The position numbers and the translations under genes were made by a program. Below, piece after piece: positions 33,993 to 43,391 of a stretch of 64,000 nucleotides of DNA (positions within the stretch are counted from its first letter, which is position 1; each line of letters starts with the position of its first letter). The stretch comes from an uncultured Collinsella sp. (GTDB taxonomy: Bacteria > Actinomycetota > Coriobacteriia > Coriobacteriales > Coriobacteriaceae), in the NCBI GenBank assembly GCA_937950325.1, contig CALFDJ010000046.1, positions 1 through 64,000 on the forward strand. Reading direction: 5' to 3'. The notes beneath the pieces are model-generated. The model saw only the letters and a list, made by a program, of their open reading frames with translations, did no database searches and was not told the origin of the DNA.

Positions 33993-34922
33993 ATGACCCA
34001 TTGCAATGACCAGCTCATCGACCAACTGCTCACTCAAGCCGAGCAAGAGGGGCGCTGTCTGATTCCCCCGAGCGCGGCGATCCGAAAAGCGCTCCTTCGG
34101 CGCACCGGCGGCACGGTTGTCTCGCCCATTCCGGGGTTGTTTGCGCGAAAAACGCGCTGGGATGAACTCAACCGAGCGCAACGCCATTGCGAGATTATCC
34201 GCGCCCTTGCGATCATCCATCCCGATTGGACGTTCTGCTCGTTTTCGGCAGCTTGCCTGCTGGGGCTCGAGGTCTCGTGGCGACACCTGAACGTCGTGCA
34301 TGTTTGCAGCTCGACAAAGCCGTCGGCTCGTCCGGGCGCACATATTCAGCGACACCAGATTGAGCCGGCCGGAGCAATACGCAGAGCCGGCATATCGGTA
34401 ACGCCGCCCATCCAAACGGCCACAGATTGCCTGCTGCAAACTGGTTTTGCCGACGGCATGCCCATTGCCGATTCGACGATCTCAAAGCTCGGCCTTGCGC
34501 CGGAACAGCTGATGGAGGCCGTGGAGCAACGAGCGACTGCACGCAATGGTCGCGCGATTCGCACCGCCCTCACAACGCTTCGATATGCCGACGTCCGCGC
34601 CGAGAGCGGCGGGGAATCGGTCGCCCGAGCCGTCATGATCGAGACGGGCTTTGCCTGGGAGCGCCAGGCGCGGGAACTCACACTGGGCGAGCTCGACGGG
34701 CTCATCAAATATACCGACCAGACCATGCTGGCCGGACGCACCACCGCCGAGGTGCTCGTTGCCGAACGACAGCGCGAGGCGCACCTATCGCTCTACGGTC
34801 ACCCTCTGCTGCGCTTTACCATGAACGAGGTCCGCTCGACAGGAATGCTCGCCAAAAAGCTGCAGACGGCAGGCATCCGGCAGACCGCGCTGCCGACATG
34901 GCTCAACGAGGTGGACCTGTAG
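33993..34922 (+). CDS. AbiEi-like / DUF559-like protein
   Basis: The 309-residue protein has an N-terminal HTH-like region followed by a mid-region of the AbiEi/type IV antitoxin superfamily (WTFCSFSAACLLGLEVSW, about 80-97) and a C-terminal Vsr/DUF559-like nuclease fold (ELDGLIKYTD, then AERQREAHLSLYGHPLLRFT). Such proteins are frequent in Coriobacteria and Actinobacteria, with no proven role. AAAGGAGG lies upstream of the ATG. No AbiEii toxin partner is adjacent. Confidence 0.65.
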   Translation: MTHCNDQLIDQLLTQAEQEGRCLIPPSAAIRKALLRRTGGTVVSPIPGLFARKTRWDELNRAQRHCEIIRALAIIHPDWTFCSFSAACLLGLEVSWRHLNVVHVCSSTKPSARPGAHIQRHQIEPAGAIRRAGISVTPPIQTATDCLLQTGFADGMPIADSTISKLGLAPEQLMEAVEQRATARNGRAIRTALTTLRYADVRAESGGESVARAVMIETGFAWERQARELTLGELDGLIKYTDQTMLAGRTTAEVLVAERQREAHLSLYGHPLLRFTMNEVRSTGMLAKKLQTAGIRQTALPTWLNEVDL

Positions 34923-34971
34923 GAGCTGCTAGGCCACGCATCGCCGAATCGCATCCCCCCTATCTGGGCCG

Positions 34972-35300
34972 CGTTTTCCCAACGGCCACGCCAACGGAAA
35001 GCGCGTCCCAGCCTGGACACTCAAAACGGGATGCGCTTTCCGGATGGCTGGCCTGGCGGAAAGCGTGTCCCGGAATCCCGTCTCAGAGCTGGACAGGCTT
35101 TCCGGTTGAGTCCTTCAGCGGAAACCGCATCCCGGAATAAACACTCAAACTGGGATGCGCTTTCCAAACGGCCGGCCAGCGGAAAACACATCCCATTCTG
35201 AGGCACGATTCCGGGACGCAGTTTCCGCATGCGGCCCCGTTGGGAAAGTTAATCCCGTTCCGAGGCTGGATTCCGGGACGCAGCTTCCGCATGCGGAGGC
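34972..35300. repeat. Hairpin-forming 62-bp repeat array 3 (about five units)
   Basis: Five degenerate units carry the same alternation, for example GGGATGCGCTTTCC followed by GGAAAGCGTGTCCC, in which differences from perfect pairing are G-U compatible. The array lies directly before the xdhD terminator and marks the edge of the accessory block. Confidence 0.8.
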
Positions 35301-35305
35301 GCTCC

Positions 35306-35341
35306 AAACAAAAGGCCCCGGCTCGCGATGGAGCTGGGGCC
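35306..35341 (-). terminator. Rho-independent terminator after xdhD
   Basis: On the minus strand GGCCCCAGCTC and GAGCCGGGGCC pair around CATCGC with one mismatch, followed by TTTTGTTT. It lies 70 nt past the xdhD stop. Confidence 0.8.
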
Positions 35342-35410
35342 AAAGGCGCAGCATATACAGTTGATGTTGAGCGCGAACAGCTCGTCAGCAATGACCGTCC
35401 GCGCCCTACC

Positions 35411-38188
35411 CTACCCGCGGTTGCGGGCGCGGCTGTAGGGCGTATCCACCATGGGCAGATCCGGACGCAGCTTGCCGTCAAATGCGCGATAGGCGTTCTG
35501 TACGGCGGGCGCCGTGGGGATCGTTGCGATCTCGCCGATGCCCTTGCCGCCGTATGCCACAGGCAGCAGCTCGTCCTTCTCCACGTAGATGGCATGGATA
35601 TCCGGAATCTCGGGCGCACGGAACAGTCCGAGCGTGCCGTACCTTGCCTGGGGCACGCAGTCCTTGAGCGGCCAATCCTCGGTAAGCGCATAGCCCATAC
35701 CCATGAGCACGCCGCCTTCGATCTGACCTTGGATGGAGATGGGGTTGACCACCTTGCCGGAATCGTGCGCAGCATAGACCTCGCTCACGCGGCCGTCATC
35801 ATCCAGAATGACCACATGCGTGGCAAAGCCGTAGCAGATGTGGCTCTTGGGGTTGGGAACGTCGGCGCCCAGCTTGTCGGTCGGCTCCAGGTACACGTAG
35901 CCAAACTCGCAGCCCTCGAGCGCCTTGATGGCGGCAGCGGGATCTTGAGGATGCATACCCTGGCCGGCGACGAGTTCCTGTGTGTGCAGCTGATAGGCGC
36001 GACCGTCGTCGTACTCGATCTTGACGCCGTCGCCATGCGCGCTCACGGGAGCATCGGGCGCAGGCTTGCCAGCCTCGATGCCAACCATAGCATCGCGCAG
36101 CAGGAAGGCGGCACCGCGCACGGCCTCGCCGGTCACGACCGTCTGACGCGAGCCAGACGTGGTACCGGAGTCGGGGGCGTTCTCGGTAGAGCACTCGCCG
36201 TTGGCGATGCAGCGAAGCGGCAAGCCACATGCCTCGGCAACGTCCTGCAAAAAGACGGTATTGCAACCCTGGCCGATGTCGGACGTGGCGGCATAGACCG
36301 TAGCCACGCCGTTCTCGACGCGAATCTTGCAGCGGCCGGCATCGGGCAGGCCCACGCCCACACCGGCGTTCTTCATGGCGCAGGCGATACCGGCGTGTCC
36401 GGGATGCGCGTAGTAGGCATCCTTGACCTCGAGCAGTGTCTCCTTAAGCGCCGTGGAGCAGTCGGCAATCTGGCCGTTGGGCAAAACCTCGCCCGGCTCG
36501 ATGGCGTTTCTGTAACGAATCTCCCACGGATCCAGGCCGACCTTCTCTGCCAGTAGGTCGATCAGGCTCTCGAGCGCAAACTCGGACTGGCAAACGCCAA
36601 AGCCACGGTACGCGCCGGCGGGCGGGTTGTTGGTGTAGTAGCCAAAACCGCGAATGTCGGTGTTCTGGTACTTGTAGGGGCCGACGGCATGCGTACAGGC
36701 GCGCTCGAGCACCGGACCGCACAGCGATGCGTAGGCGCCGGTATCAAAGTTGATCTCGCAGTCCAGACCGGTAAAGTTGCCCTCGGCGTCGCAACCCAGC
36801 GTAAAGGTACCGTCCATGGCATGGCGCTTGGGATGGAACGCGAGCGACTCGGCGCGCGTGAGCTTGCACTTCACAGGGCGTTGGAACTTATACGCGGCGA
36901 GCGCGGCAAGGTGCTGGATGGACACGTCCTCCTTGCCGCCAAAGCCGCCACCCACGAGCATGGTCTCGACGACCACGCGCTCGGGCTCGTTGTCCCAGCC
37001 AAACATGTGGGCACACTCTTTGCGCGTATCGTAGGCGCCCTGGTCGGTCGACTGCACCTTGACGCCGTTCTTGTACGGGAAGGCGACGGCGCACTCGGGC
37101 TCCAAGAAGGCATGCTCGGTAAAGGGCGTGGTAAAGCGCTGCGTCACGGTGAACGCGCTTTCGGCCAGCGCCTTGGCGGCGTCGCCGCGCGTCACGTGGC
37201 GGCTCTGGCACACGTTGTCCTTGAGCTCCACCGTGTTGCCGAAGGCAAAGAAGCTGTCATGCAGGCGCGGGGCGTCGGCGGCCTTGGCCTCGGCGATGTT
37301 GCGCACGGGCTCCAGAGGCTCGTAATCGATCTTGACGAGCTTCTTGGCCTTCTCGAGCGTCGCCTCGTCCTCGGCGACCACCAACACGATGGCGTCACCC
37401 ACGCAGCGGGTGATATCGCCCTGGGCGATCATGACGTCCCAGTCCTGAATAAGGTGGCCGACCTGGTTGACCGGCACGTCCTCGGCGCGCAGGATGCCCA
37501 CCACACCGGGCAGGGCCTCGGCCTTGGAGGTGTCGATGGAGAGCACACGGGCGCGCGGATACTTGGAGCGCACGGCGCTGGCATAGGTCAGGCCCGGCTG
37601 ATCAAGCTCGTCGATATCATCGGGGTACTTGCCCTCACCGAGCACCTTCTTGCGCACGTCGATACGGAAGGCGCGCTTGCCCACGCCGTAGTCATCGCCG
37701 CGCTCCAGGTCCTCGTCGATCTGCTTTTCGCCACGGAGCACCGCAGCGGCCAGCGAGATGCCCTCGATAATCTTTTTGTAGCCGGTGCAGCGGCAGACGT
37801 TGCCGCGGATGGCGTACTTGATCTGCTCCTCGGTGGGCTCGGGATCCTCGGCGATGAGCGCCGCGCCCGCCATGACCATGCCGGGGATGCAAAAACCGCA
37901 CTGCACGGCGCCCACGGCGCCAAAGGCGTACACAAAGGCCTCGCGCACGTCCTCGGGCAGGCCCTCGACGGTCACGATGTTGCGGCCGGCGGCAAGAGCG
38001 GTGGTCAGCACGCACGCCTTGACGGCCGCACCGTCCACATGGATGGTGCAGGTACCGCAGGCGCCCTCGGAGCAGCCGTCCTTGGCGGAGTGAATGTGCA
38101 GGTCGTCGCGCAGATAGCGCAGCAGCGGCTTGTTCTGAGTCGTCGTGCGCTCGACGCCGTTAACGGTAAAAGTGAATTCCTGTGCCAT
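35411..38188 (-). CDS. xdhD: Xanthine dehydrogenase-type molybdenum hydroxylase, fused Fe-S and Mo subunits
   Basis: The 925-residue fusion begins with a [2Fe-2S] domain (CSEGACGTCTI about 39-49) and a second cluster domain (CGFCIPGM ... NVCRCTGYKK, about 95-140), then the molybdopterin domains (GGFGGKED about 415, GAYRGFGVCQSE, and the catalytic Glu in GKGIGEIATIPTAPA near 890). Hydroxylases of this branch act on purines and are linked to selenium. No FAD subunit gene is adjacent, so electrons probably go via the polyferredoxin and YgfK. It is 12 nt downstream of the ferredoxin gene. Confidence 0.93.
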   Translation of the reverse strand: MAQEFTFTVNGVERTTTQNKPLLRYLRDDLHIHSAKDGCSEGACGTCTIHVDGAAVKACVLTTALAAGRNIVTVEGLPEDVREAFVYAFGAVGAVQCGFCIPGMVMAGAALIAEDPEPTEEQIKYAIRGNVCRCTGYKKIIEGISLAAAVLRGEKQIDEDLERGDDYGVGKRAFRIDVRKKVLGEGKYPDDIDELDQPGLTYASAVRSKYPRARVLSIDTSKAEALPGVVGILRAEDVPVNQVGHLIQDWDVMIAQGDITRCVGDAIVLVVAEDEATLEKAKKLVKIDYEPLEPVRNIAEAKAADAPRLHDSFFAFGNTVELKDNVCQSRHVTRGDAAKALAESAFTVTQRFTTPFTEHAFLEPECAVAFPYKNGVKVQSTDQGAYDTRKECAHMFGWDNEPERVVVETMLVGGGFGGKEDVSIQHLAALAAYKFQRPVKCKLTRAESLAFHPKRHAMDGTFTLGCDAEGNFTGLDCEINFDTGAYASLCGPVLERACTHAVGPYKYQNTDIRGFGYYTNNPPAGAYRGFGVCQSEFALESLIDLLAEKVGLDPWEIRYRNAIEPGEVLPNGQIADCSTALKETLLEVKDAYYAHPGHAGIACAMKNAGVGVGLPDAGRCKIRVENGVATVYAATSDIGQGCNTVFLQDVAEACGLPLRCIANGECSTENAPDSGTTSGSRQTVVTGEAVRGAAFLLRDAMVGIEAGKPAPDAPVSAHGDGVKIEYDDGRAYQLHTQELVAGQGMHPQDPAAAIKALEGCEFGYVYLEPTDKLGADVPNPKSHICYGFATHVVILDDDGRVSEVYAAHDSGKVVNPISIQGQIEGGVLMGMGYALTEDWPLKDCVPQARYGTLGLFRAPEIPDIHAIYVEKDELLPVAYGGKGIGEIATIPTAPAVQNAYRAFDGKLRPDLPMVDTPYSRARNRG

Positions 38189-38200
38189 GGTGATTCCCTT

Positions 38201-38680
38201 CTACACGCCAGCGGCGATGCCGGTGCGGTCGTGGATGGCGCCATGAGGGCAGACGACGGCGCACATGCCGCACGACAGGCAGTCCACGCCGTCGATATGG
38301 GCGCAGTTGTCCTCGATGCGGATAGCGCCGGCAGGGCACTTTTTGGCGCACATACCGCAACCGATGCAGCTCGTGTCGCAGATCTTGCGCGCAATGGCGC
38401 CCTTATCGGTGTTGTTGCAGCGCACCAGAATGTTCTGGTAGCCGGGAACAAAGGCAATCACGCGCTGCGGGCACGCCATGCCGCACAGGCCACAGCCCGT
38501 GCACTTGGAGCGGTCCACGCGGGCGACGCCGTCGACCAGCGCAATGGCACCGTGGGGGCAGGCCGTGACGCAGGCGCCACAGCCAATGCAGCCTTCGCTG
38601 CAGCGGGCGTCGCCGCCTGCGGAGGCGCAACCGCTTCCGCAGGCAACGTAGGCCACATTATGTTGAATGGATTTGGCCAT
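38201..38680 (-). CDS. Polyferredoxin with four [4Fe-4S] sites
   Basis: The 159-residue protein is made of four C-x2-C-x2-C-x3-C-P motifs (CIGCGACVTACP, CTGCGLCGMACP, CIGCGMCAKKCP, CLSCGMCAVVCP), spaced as two pairs. It resembles the C-terminal ferredoxin part of RnfB. Lying between ygfK and xdhD, it is the likely electron carrier between them. No membrane anchor is present. Confidence 0.9.
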   Translation of the reverse strand: MAKSIQHNVAYVACGSGCASAGGDARCSEGCIGCGACVTACPHGAIALVDGVARVDRSKCTGCGLCGMACPQRVIAFVPGYQNILVRCNNTDKGAIARKICDTSCIGCGMCAKKCPAGAIRIEDNCAHIDGVDCLSCGMCAVVCPHGAIHDRTGIAAGV

Positions 38681-38691
38681 AAGAGACTCGC

Positions 38692-41691
38692 CTATTTCTT
38701 AAGAAGGTACGAATAGTTGTCGCGCACAGCCCTGATGGTCAGGCGGACGGCCTCGGGAAGACCGGTGTTGACGGCATCGACCGAGACGGTGCGGACCGTG
38801 CCGGCGACGCGGACCTTAAAGTGGTCCTCGCCCACGGCCAGGAAGCCCTCGTTCTCGGAGTTCTCCATGTCCTCCTCGCTCCAGAACAGGGTGAGCTTGT
38901 CCTTGTAGGGACGACCCTCCTGATAGGGGCAGAACACGGCACAGTTACCGCACTCGTTGCACATGCCGTCGACATGGACGACCTGATGCTTGGCCAGGCC
39001 CGGCACCTTAATTGCCACGTTGGCGCGGTTGGGGCACACGTCGCAGCAGACCTCGCACACCGAGCCGCAGCCCAGGCAGCGGGTCTTGGTGCAGTTGCGC
39101 TTGTCGCGGCACAGCGACCCCTTGCGCTCGTAGCAGGTGTCCTCGCGGCCGGCCTGCTCGTTGCAGTCGGCGTACTTGTTAAAGTCCACGCCGGCGATGG
39201 CACGGGCGACCTCGGCGGCGTCGGCGATGGCCTCGACCACGGTGGCAGGACCGCGGCGGCAGTCGCCCGCAGCCCAGACGCCCTCGACGCCGGTGGAGGT
39301 GGCGGCAAGGCGGCCGCGACGGTCGTGCTCAACGCCCGCGGCATCGTACAGGCTGGCATCGATGCCCTCGCCCACGGCGCAGATCACCGTGGTGGCGGGA
39401 AGCTCGACGGTCTCGCCCGTAGCGACGGGGCTACGACGGCCGCTTGCATCCGGCTCGCCAAGCTCCATAACATCGCAGGTCAGCACAGCGCCGTTGAGCG
39501 CCTTAGGCGCCAGCAACTCGCAGAACTCAACGCCGTCGGCAAGAGCAAGATCGAGCTCCTCCTCGTCGGCGGGCATCTGCTTCTTGGTGCGGCGATACAC
39601 CAGGCGCACGTTCTTCACACCAGCCAGGCGCTTAGCCACGCGGGCCGCGTCCATGGCGGTGTTGCCGGCGCCAATGACTACGACGTCCTCGCCCAGCTCG
39701 AGCTTCTCGCCCTTCTTGGCGGCCTCGAGGAACTCCAGCACGTCAAGCTCGGCACCCTCGCCCAGGCCTGCAGAGCCAGGCATCCAGGCACCGGTGGCCA
39801 CGACCACGTCGGTAAAGCCCTGGGCCTTGAGATCGTCGATGGACTCCACGCGGGCGTTGAGCTGCACCTTGGCGCCAAAGGCCAGGCAGAGCTCGGCATC
39901 GTGGGAGATATCGTCGCTCGCAATGCGGAACTCAGGAATGACGTGACGGACCACGCCGCCGAGCGAATCGCGGGCCTCAAAGATGGTGACGGGCACGCCG
40001 GCACGAGTCAGGAAGAACGCCGTCGCCAGACCGGCCGGACCGCCGCCGATAACGGCAACGTTGCGCTCGCCGTCGTTGGCGATGGCCTGGGCGCGCAGCT
40101 TGGGCAGCACGGCGGTCATGGCCTCGCGGGCGGCCTTGAGCTTGCTGGCGCGAATCTGGGCGCCCTCGGGCTCGTAGAACGCACGCTCGCAGGCACGGCC
40201 GCAGGGATGCGGGCAGATGGTGCCGGTAATGAACGGCAGGGCGTTGCGCTCGATGATGATGTTGAGCGCGTCCTCGTAGCGGCCCTCGTCAACGGCCGCC
40301 AGGTAGGCGGGAATATCCTGCTGGATGGGGCAGCTCGTGCGGCACGGCGTGGTAAAGCAGTCGGAAAGCGGGCTCTTGCCGGCGACCTTGCGGTCGGGCA
40401 GCGGGCGCAGCGGCTTCTTGTAGAGCGGGTTGGTGAGTGAGTCGGTCTGGATCGCAGTCACAGCCTCGAGAGAGACGCCCGCGAACGGCTTGCCATCCAG
40501 GTCGGTAAACTCGCCGGCCATCTGGCTAAAGCGCTCGTAGCCACCAGGCTTGAGCACGTCGGTCGCCAGGGTGACGGGCCAAATGCCGGCATCGTACAGG
40601 GCGCGGATGTTGTAGACCGTGGCACCGCCGGAGTAGCTGATGCGCAGCTTGCCATCGAACTGCTCGGTAATGCGACGGGCGGCCTCGATGGTCAGCGAGA
40701 ACAGCGAACGGCCCGACATGTACATCTCGGTGGAGGGCAGCTCGTTCCTCGTCACGTCGACGGGGAACGTGTTGGTCAGCTTGACGCCAAACTCCAGGCC
40801 GCGCTCAGCGCACAGGGCAATCAGGCGCTCGAACATAGGCACGGCGTCGGCCCATTGCAGGTCCTCGCGGAAGTGCGTATCGTCGAAGACGATGTAGTCA
40901 AAGCCCAGCTCGTTGAGGCGCTGGCGGGCAAACTCATAGCCCAGCAGCGTGGGGTTGCACTTGATGTAGGTGTTGAGGCCCTTCTCGGTGATCAGATAGG
41001 TCGCGATGCGCTCGATCTCGGCGGGCGGGCAGCCGTGCAGGGTAGACTCGGTGATGGAGTTGGAGACGCGTGCCGGGATGGACTCGACAAACGCGGCATC
41101 GACATGCTCAAACTTGTCCAGGTTAGCGAGCGCCCATGCGCGGCACTCGTTCCAAACCTCGGAGCCGCTGGCGTCTTTCATGCCCTCGATGTAGGCGTCG
41201 ACCTTGGGGCTCTTGATGCCTTCCAGGTCATAACCCACGGACATGTTGAAGACAAAGCCGTCCGGGCTGCCCAGACCGTACTCGCGGGCAATCAGGTGGC
41301 AGGCGAACCATGCCTTCACGTACTCGGCAAAGGCCTGCGGAACCTCGAGCTCGGTCGACCACTCGCAGTTGTAGCACTCGTCCTGCGCCACAATGCAGGG
41401 TTTGTTCACACACTTGGAGAGCTCCTCGCCATCCATAACCTGAACGGTCTTGAGCTCAAAGAAGCGGGAGCCGGCCACGTAGGATGCCACGATGTTCTGG
41501 GCCAGCTGCGTATTGGGACCGGCGGCCGGGCCAAACGGAGTCTCGATGCGCTCGTCAAAAATGGGAAGCGCGCCCTTCTGGTTGGTCGTGACCATCTTGC
41601 GCACGCCAAAGACGGCGCCCTGGGTCTTGTGCTCCTCAATGATCCAGTTCATCAGCTGCGAAAACGGGATCGGCCTCATGATGTCGCTCAT
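38692..41691 (-). CDS. ygfK: Putative selenate reductase-type oxidoreductase YgfK
   Basis: The 999-residue flavoprotein has an N-terminal TIM-barrel dihydroorotate-dehydrogenase-like domain (about 1-420), a glutamate-synthase small-chain-like domain with FAD and NAD(P) sites (NVAVIGGGPAGLATAFFL at about 555; VVVIGAGNTAMDAARVAKRL at about 680), and C-terminal clusters (CLGCGSVCEVCCDVCP, CNECGNCAVFCP). YgfK proteins accompany XdhD and SsnA in anaerobic purine clusters. I chose the ATG at 41691 with GAGGAG upstream; the longer frame adds Arg-rich noise. Confidence 0.92.
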   Translation of the reverse strand: MSDIMRPIPFSQLMNWIIEEHKTQGAVFGVRKMVTTNQKGALPIFDERIETPFGPAAGPNTQLAQNIVASYVAGSRFFELKTVQVMDGEELSKCVNKPCIVAQDECYNCEWSTELEVPQAFAEYVKAWFACHLIAREYGLGSPDGFVFNMSVGYDLEGIKSPKVDAYIEGMKDASGSEVWNECRAWALANLDKFEHVDAAFVESIPARVSNSITESTLHGCPPAEIERIATYLITEKGLNTYIKCNPTLLGYEFARQRLNELGFDYIVFDDTHFREDLQWADAVPMFERLIALCAERGLEFGVKLTNTFPVDVTRNELPSTEMYMSGRSLFSLTIEAARRITEQFDGKLRISYSGGATVYNIRALYDAGIWPVTLATDVLKPGGYERFSQMAGEFTDLDGKPFAGVSLEAVTAIQTDSLTNPLYKKPLRPLPDRKVAGKSPLSDCFTTPCRTSCPIQQDIPAYLAAVDEGRYEDALNIIIERNALPFITGTICPHPCGRACERAFYEPEGAQIRASKLKAAREAMTAVLPKLRAQAIANDGERNVAVIGGGPAGLATAFFLTRAGVPVTIFEARDSLGGVVRHVIPEFRIASDDISHDAELCLAFGAKVQLNARVESIDDLKAQGFTDVVVATGAWMPGSAGLGEGAELDVLEFLEAAKKGEKLELGEDVVVIGAGNTAMDAARVAKRLAGVKNVRLVYRRTKKQMPADEEELDLALADGVEFCELLAPKALNGAVLTCDVMELGEPDASGRRSPVATGETVELPATTVICAVGEGIDASLYDAAGVEHDRRGRLAATSTGVEGVWAAGDCRRGPATVVEAIADAAEVARAIAGVDFNKYADCNEQAGREDTCYERKGSLCRDKRNCTKTRCLGCGSVCEVCCDVCPNRANVAIKVPGLAKHQVVHVDGMCNECGNCAVFCPYQEGRPYKDKLTLFWSEEDMENSENEGFLAVGEDHFKVRVAGTVRTVSVDAVNTGLPEAVRLTIRAVRDNYSYLLKK

Positions 41692-41839
41692 AATGAGCTC
41701 CTCTCTGTAACGCCCGGCGAGACCGCGCGGCGGGCGCAAATACGGTGTAGCGCTAGCACAGCGCCGGCGACCCCGCGGAGGTCGCCTATACGCGCGTCGG
41801 ATGCGGCGAAACATTCGGCGCGCGTGAATCTACTTGTAA

Positions 41840-43195
41840 TTAGTAGGCGCGATCGTTGAGCGTGCTCCAGAGCTTCTTGGACTCAGCCATGGTCCACGCG
41901 TTGATCTTGTCCTCATCGATACCGACAAACTCGCGATCCTTGTACAGGACGCGGCCGTTGATGATGGTGGTGCGGCAGTTTTTGCCCATCATGCCAAAGA
42001 GCATGTGGCCGTCGACGTTCTCCTCGCTCAGCGGCGTAAAGGGCTTGTAGTCCATTACGATGACGTCGGCGGCAGCGCCGGGCTCAAGCACACCGAGCTT
42101 GCGATCGAAGTACTTGCTCGCCATCTTGGCGTTGTTCTCGAACAGCATCGTCATGGCCTCGCACCAGCCCACGTTGGGCATAGCGGCGTTGTGGCGCTGA
42201 ATGATCAGGAAAACCTTGAGACTCTCGAGCATATCGTGGGTGTAGGCGTCGGTGCCCATGCACACGGGGATGCCGCGGCGGAAGAACTCGAGCACGGGGG
42301 CGCAGCCCACGGCGTTTCCCATATTGGATTCGGGGTTGTTGACCAGCCAGGTGCCGGACTCCTTGACGATATCCATCTCGGCGGGCGTCACATGGATGCA
42401 GTGGCCGAGCATGGTGTCGGGACCGAGCAGGTTGTGCTGCAGCAGGCGCTCGACGGGGCTGATGCCGCCGCGGTTGAGGCGGGAGTCCCACACATCGTTC
42501 ATGCCCTCGCACACGTGGATGTGGAAGCCGGTCAGGCCGTTGTTGGCCTCGGCCATCTTGTCCATGGTCTCGTCCGACAGCGTAAAGGTGGCATGTCCGC
42601 CAAACATGGCGGCGATCATGTGGTTATCGTTATCGCGACGCTCCTTGGCGGCCCACTGGGCAAACTCGGCGTTCTCGGCAATAGCCTGGTCGCACTTTTC
42701 CTGACCACGGCGGTCGGAAACCTCGTAGCACAGGCACGAACGCATGCCCAGCTCCTGAGCGGCGTCCTTAATGGTAAAGAGGCTGCCCGGAATCTCGCAG
42801 AAGCTCGCATGGTGATCGAAGATCGTGGTGACGCCGTCGCGGATGGAATCCAGAATCGTGGCATAGGCGCTGGCCTTGGTGCCGTCGAGCGTCAGGTTGT
42901 CGTCGATCTTCCACCACTGCTGCTCAAGATTCTCCAGGAAGTTGGTGGGGTTGCAGCCCTTAATGGCAAGGCCGCGGGCCAGACCCGAGTAGATGTGGGT
43001 GTGGCAGTTGATAAGTCCGGGCATGATGAGGTTGCCCTGGGCGTCGACGTACTCGGCATCCGGGTACTTGGCCTTGAGCTCGCGCTCGGGGCCCACTTCG
43101 ACGATCGTATCTCCGTCAATGGCGACCGCACCGTTGGGAATGAACGGAGTCTGAGCGTTGCGGGTAAAGACGGAACCGTTAGCGACCAGAAGCAT
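41840..43195 (-). CDS. ssnA: SsnA-family aminohydrolase
   Basis: The 451-residue amidohydrolase has NCHTHIYSGLARG (about 61-73), HIHVCEG (about 220), LGHCIHV (about 264) and GTDAYTHDM (about 325) in the metal-site order of guanine-deaminase-like enzymes. SsnA is always found with selenium-dependent hydroxylase genes and probably deaminates or opens a purine intermediate. The ATG at 43195 has AAGGGAG 7 nt upstream. A 148-nt gap separates it from ygfK. Confidence 0.92.
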   Translation of the reverse strand: MLLVANGSVFTRNAQTPFIPNGAVAIDGDTIVEVGPERELKAKYPDAEYVDAQGNLIMPGLINCHTHIYSGLARGLAIKGCNPTNFLENLEQQWWKIDDNLTLDGTKASAYATILDSIRDGVTTIFDHHASFCEIPGSLFTIKDAAQELGMRSCLCYEVSDRRGQEKCDQAIAENAEFAQWAAKERRDNDNHMIAAMFGGHATFTLSDETMDKMAEANNGLTGFHIHVCEGMNDVWDSRLNRGGISPVERLLQHNLLGPDTMLGHCIHVTPAEMDIVKESGTWLVNNPESNMGNAVGCAPVLEFFRRGIPVCMGTDAYTHDMLESLKVFLIIQRHNAAMPNVGWCEAMTMLFENNAKMASKYFDRKLGVLEPGAAADVIVMDYKPFTPLSEENVDGHMLFGMMGKNCRTTIINGRVLYKDREFVGIDEDKINAWTMAESKKLWSTLNDRAY

Positions 43196-43343
43196 AAATG
43201 CTCCCTTCAACATCAGAGGCGGGGTTTGACACCTCTGACATGGCGGAAGTGCGAAGCGCCGGCCTACACCGGAAACGGGCCCTCTCCCGTCAACGCTTCA
43301 CCAAAGGGACAAGCCCTTTGAAGTGCGGCTTGGCGCCGCATGG

Positions 43344-43375
43344 CGCCGGCGGACGAGGCGATGCGTCCGCCGGCG
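43344..43375. terminator. G+C-rich hairpin after the NCS2 permease gene
   Basis: A 12-bp perfect stem (CGCCGGCGGACG and its complement) around 8 nt lies 17 nt past the permease stop. No T-run follows on the minus strand, so it may terminate weakly or protect the mRNA end. Confidence 0.5.
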
Positions 43376-43391
43376 AATAGCACCGAATTGG

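Noticed and set aside
31650..35300. A CRISPR array
   Set aside because: The units are degenerate over their whole 62 bp and there are no distinct spacers or cas genes; they pair within units instead.
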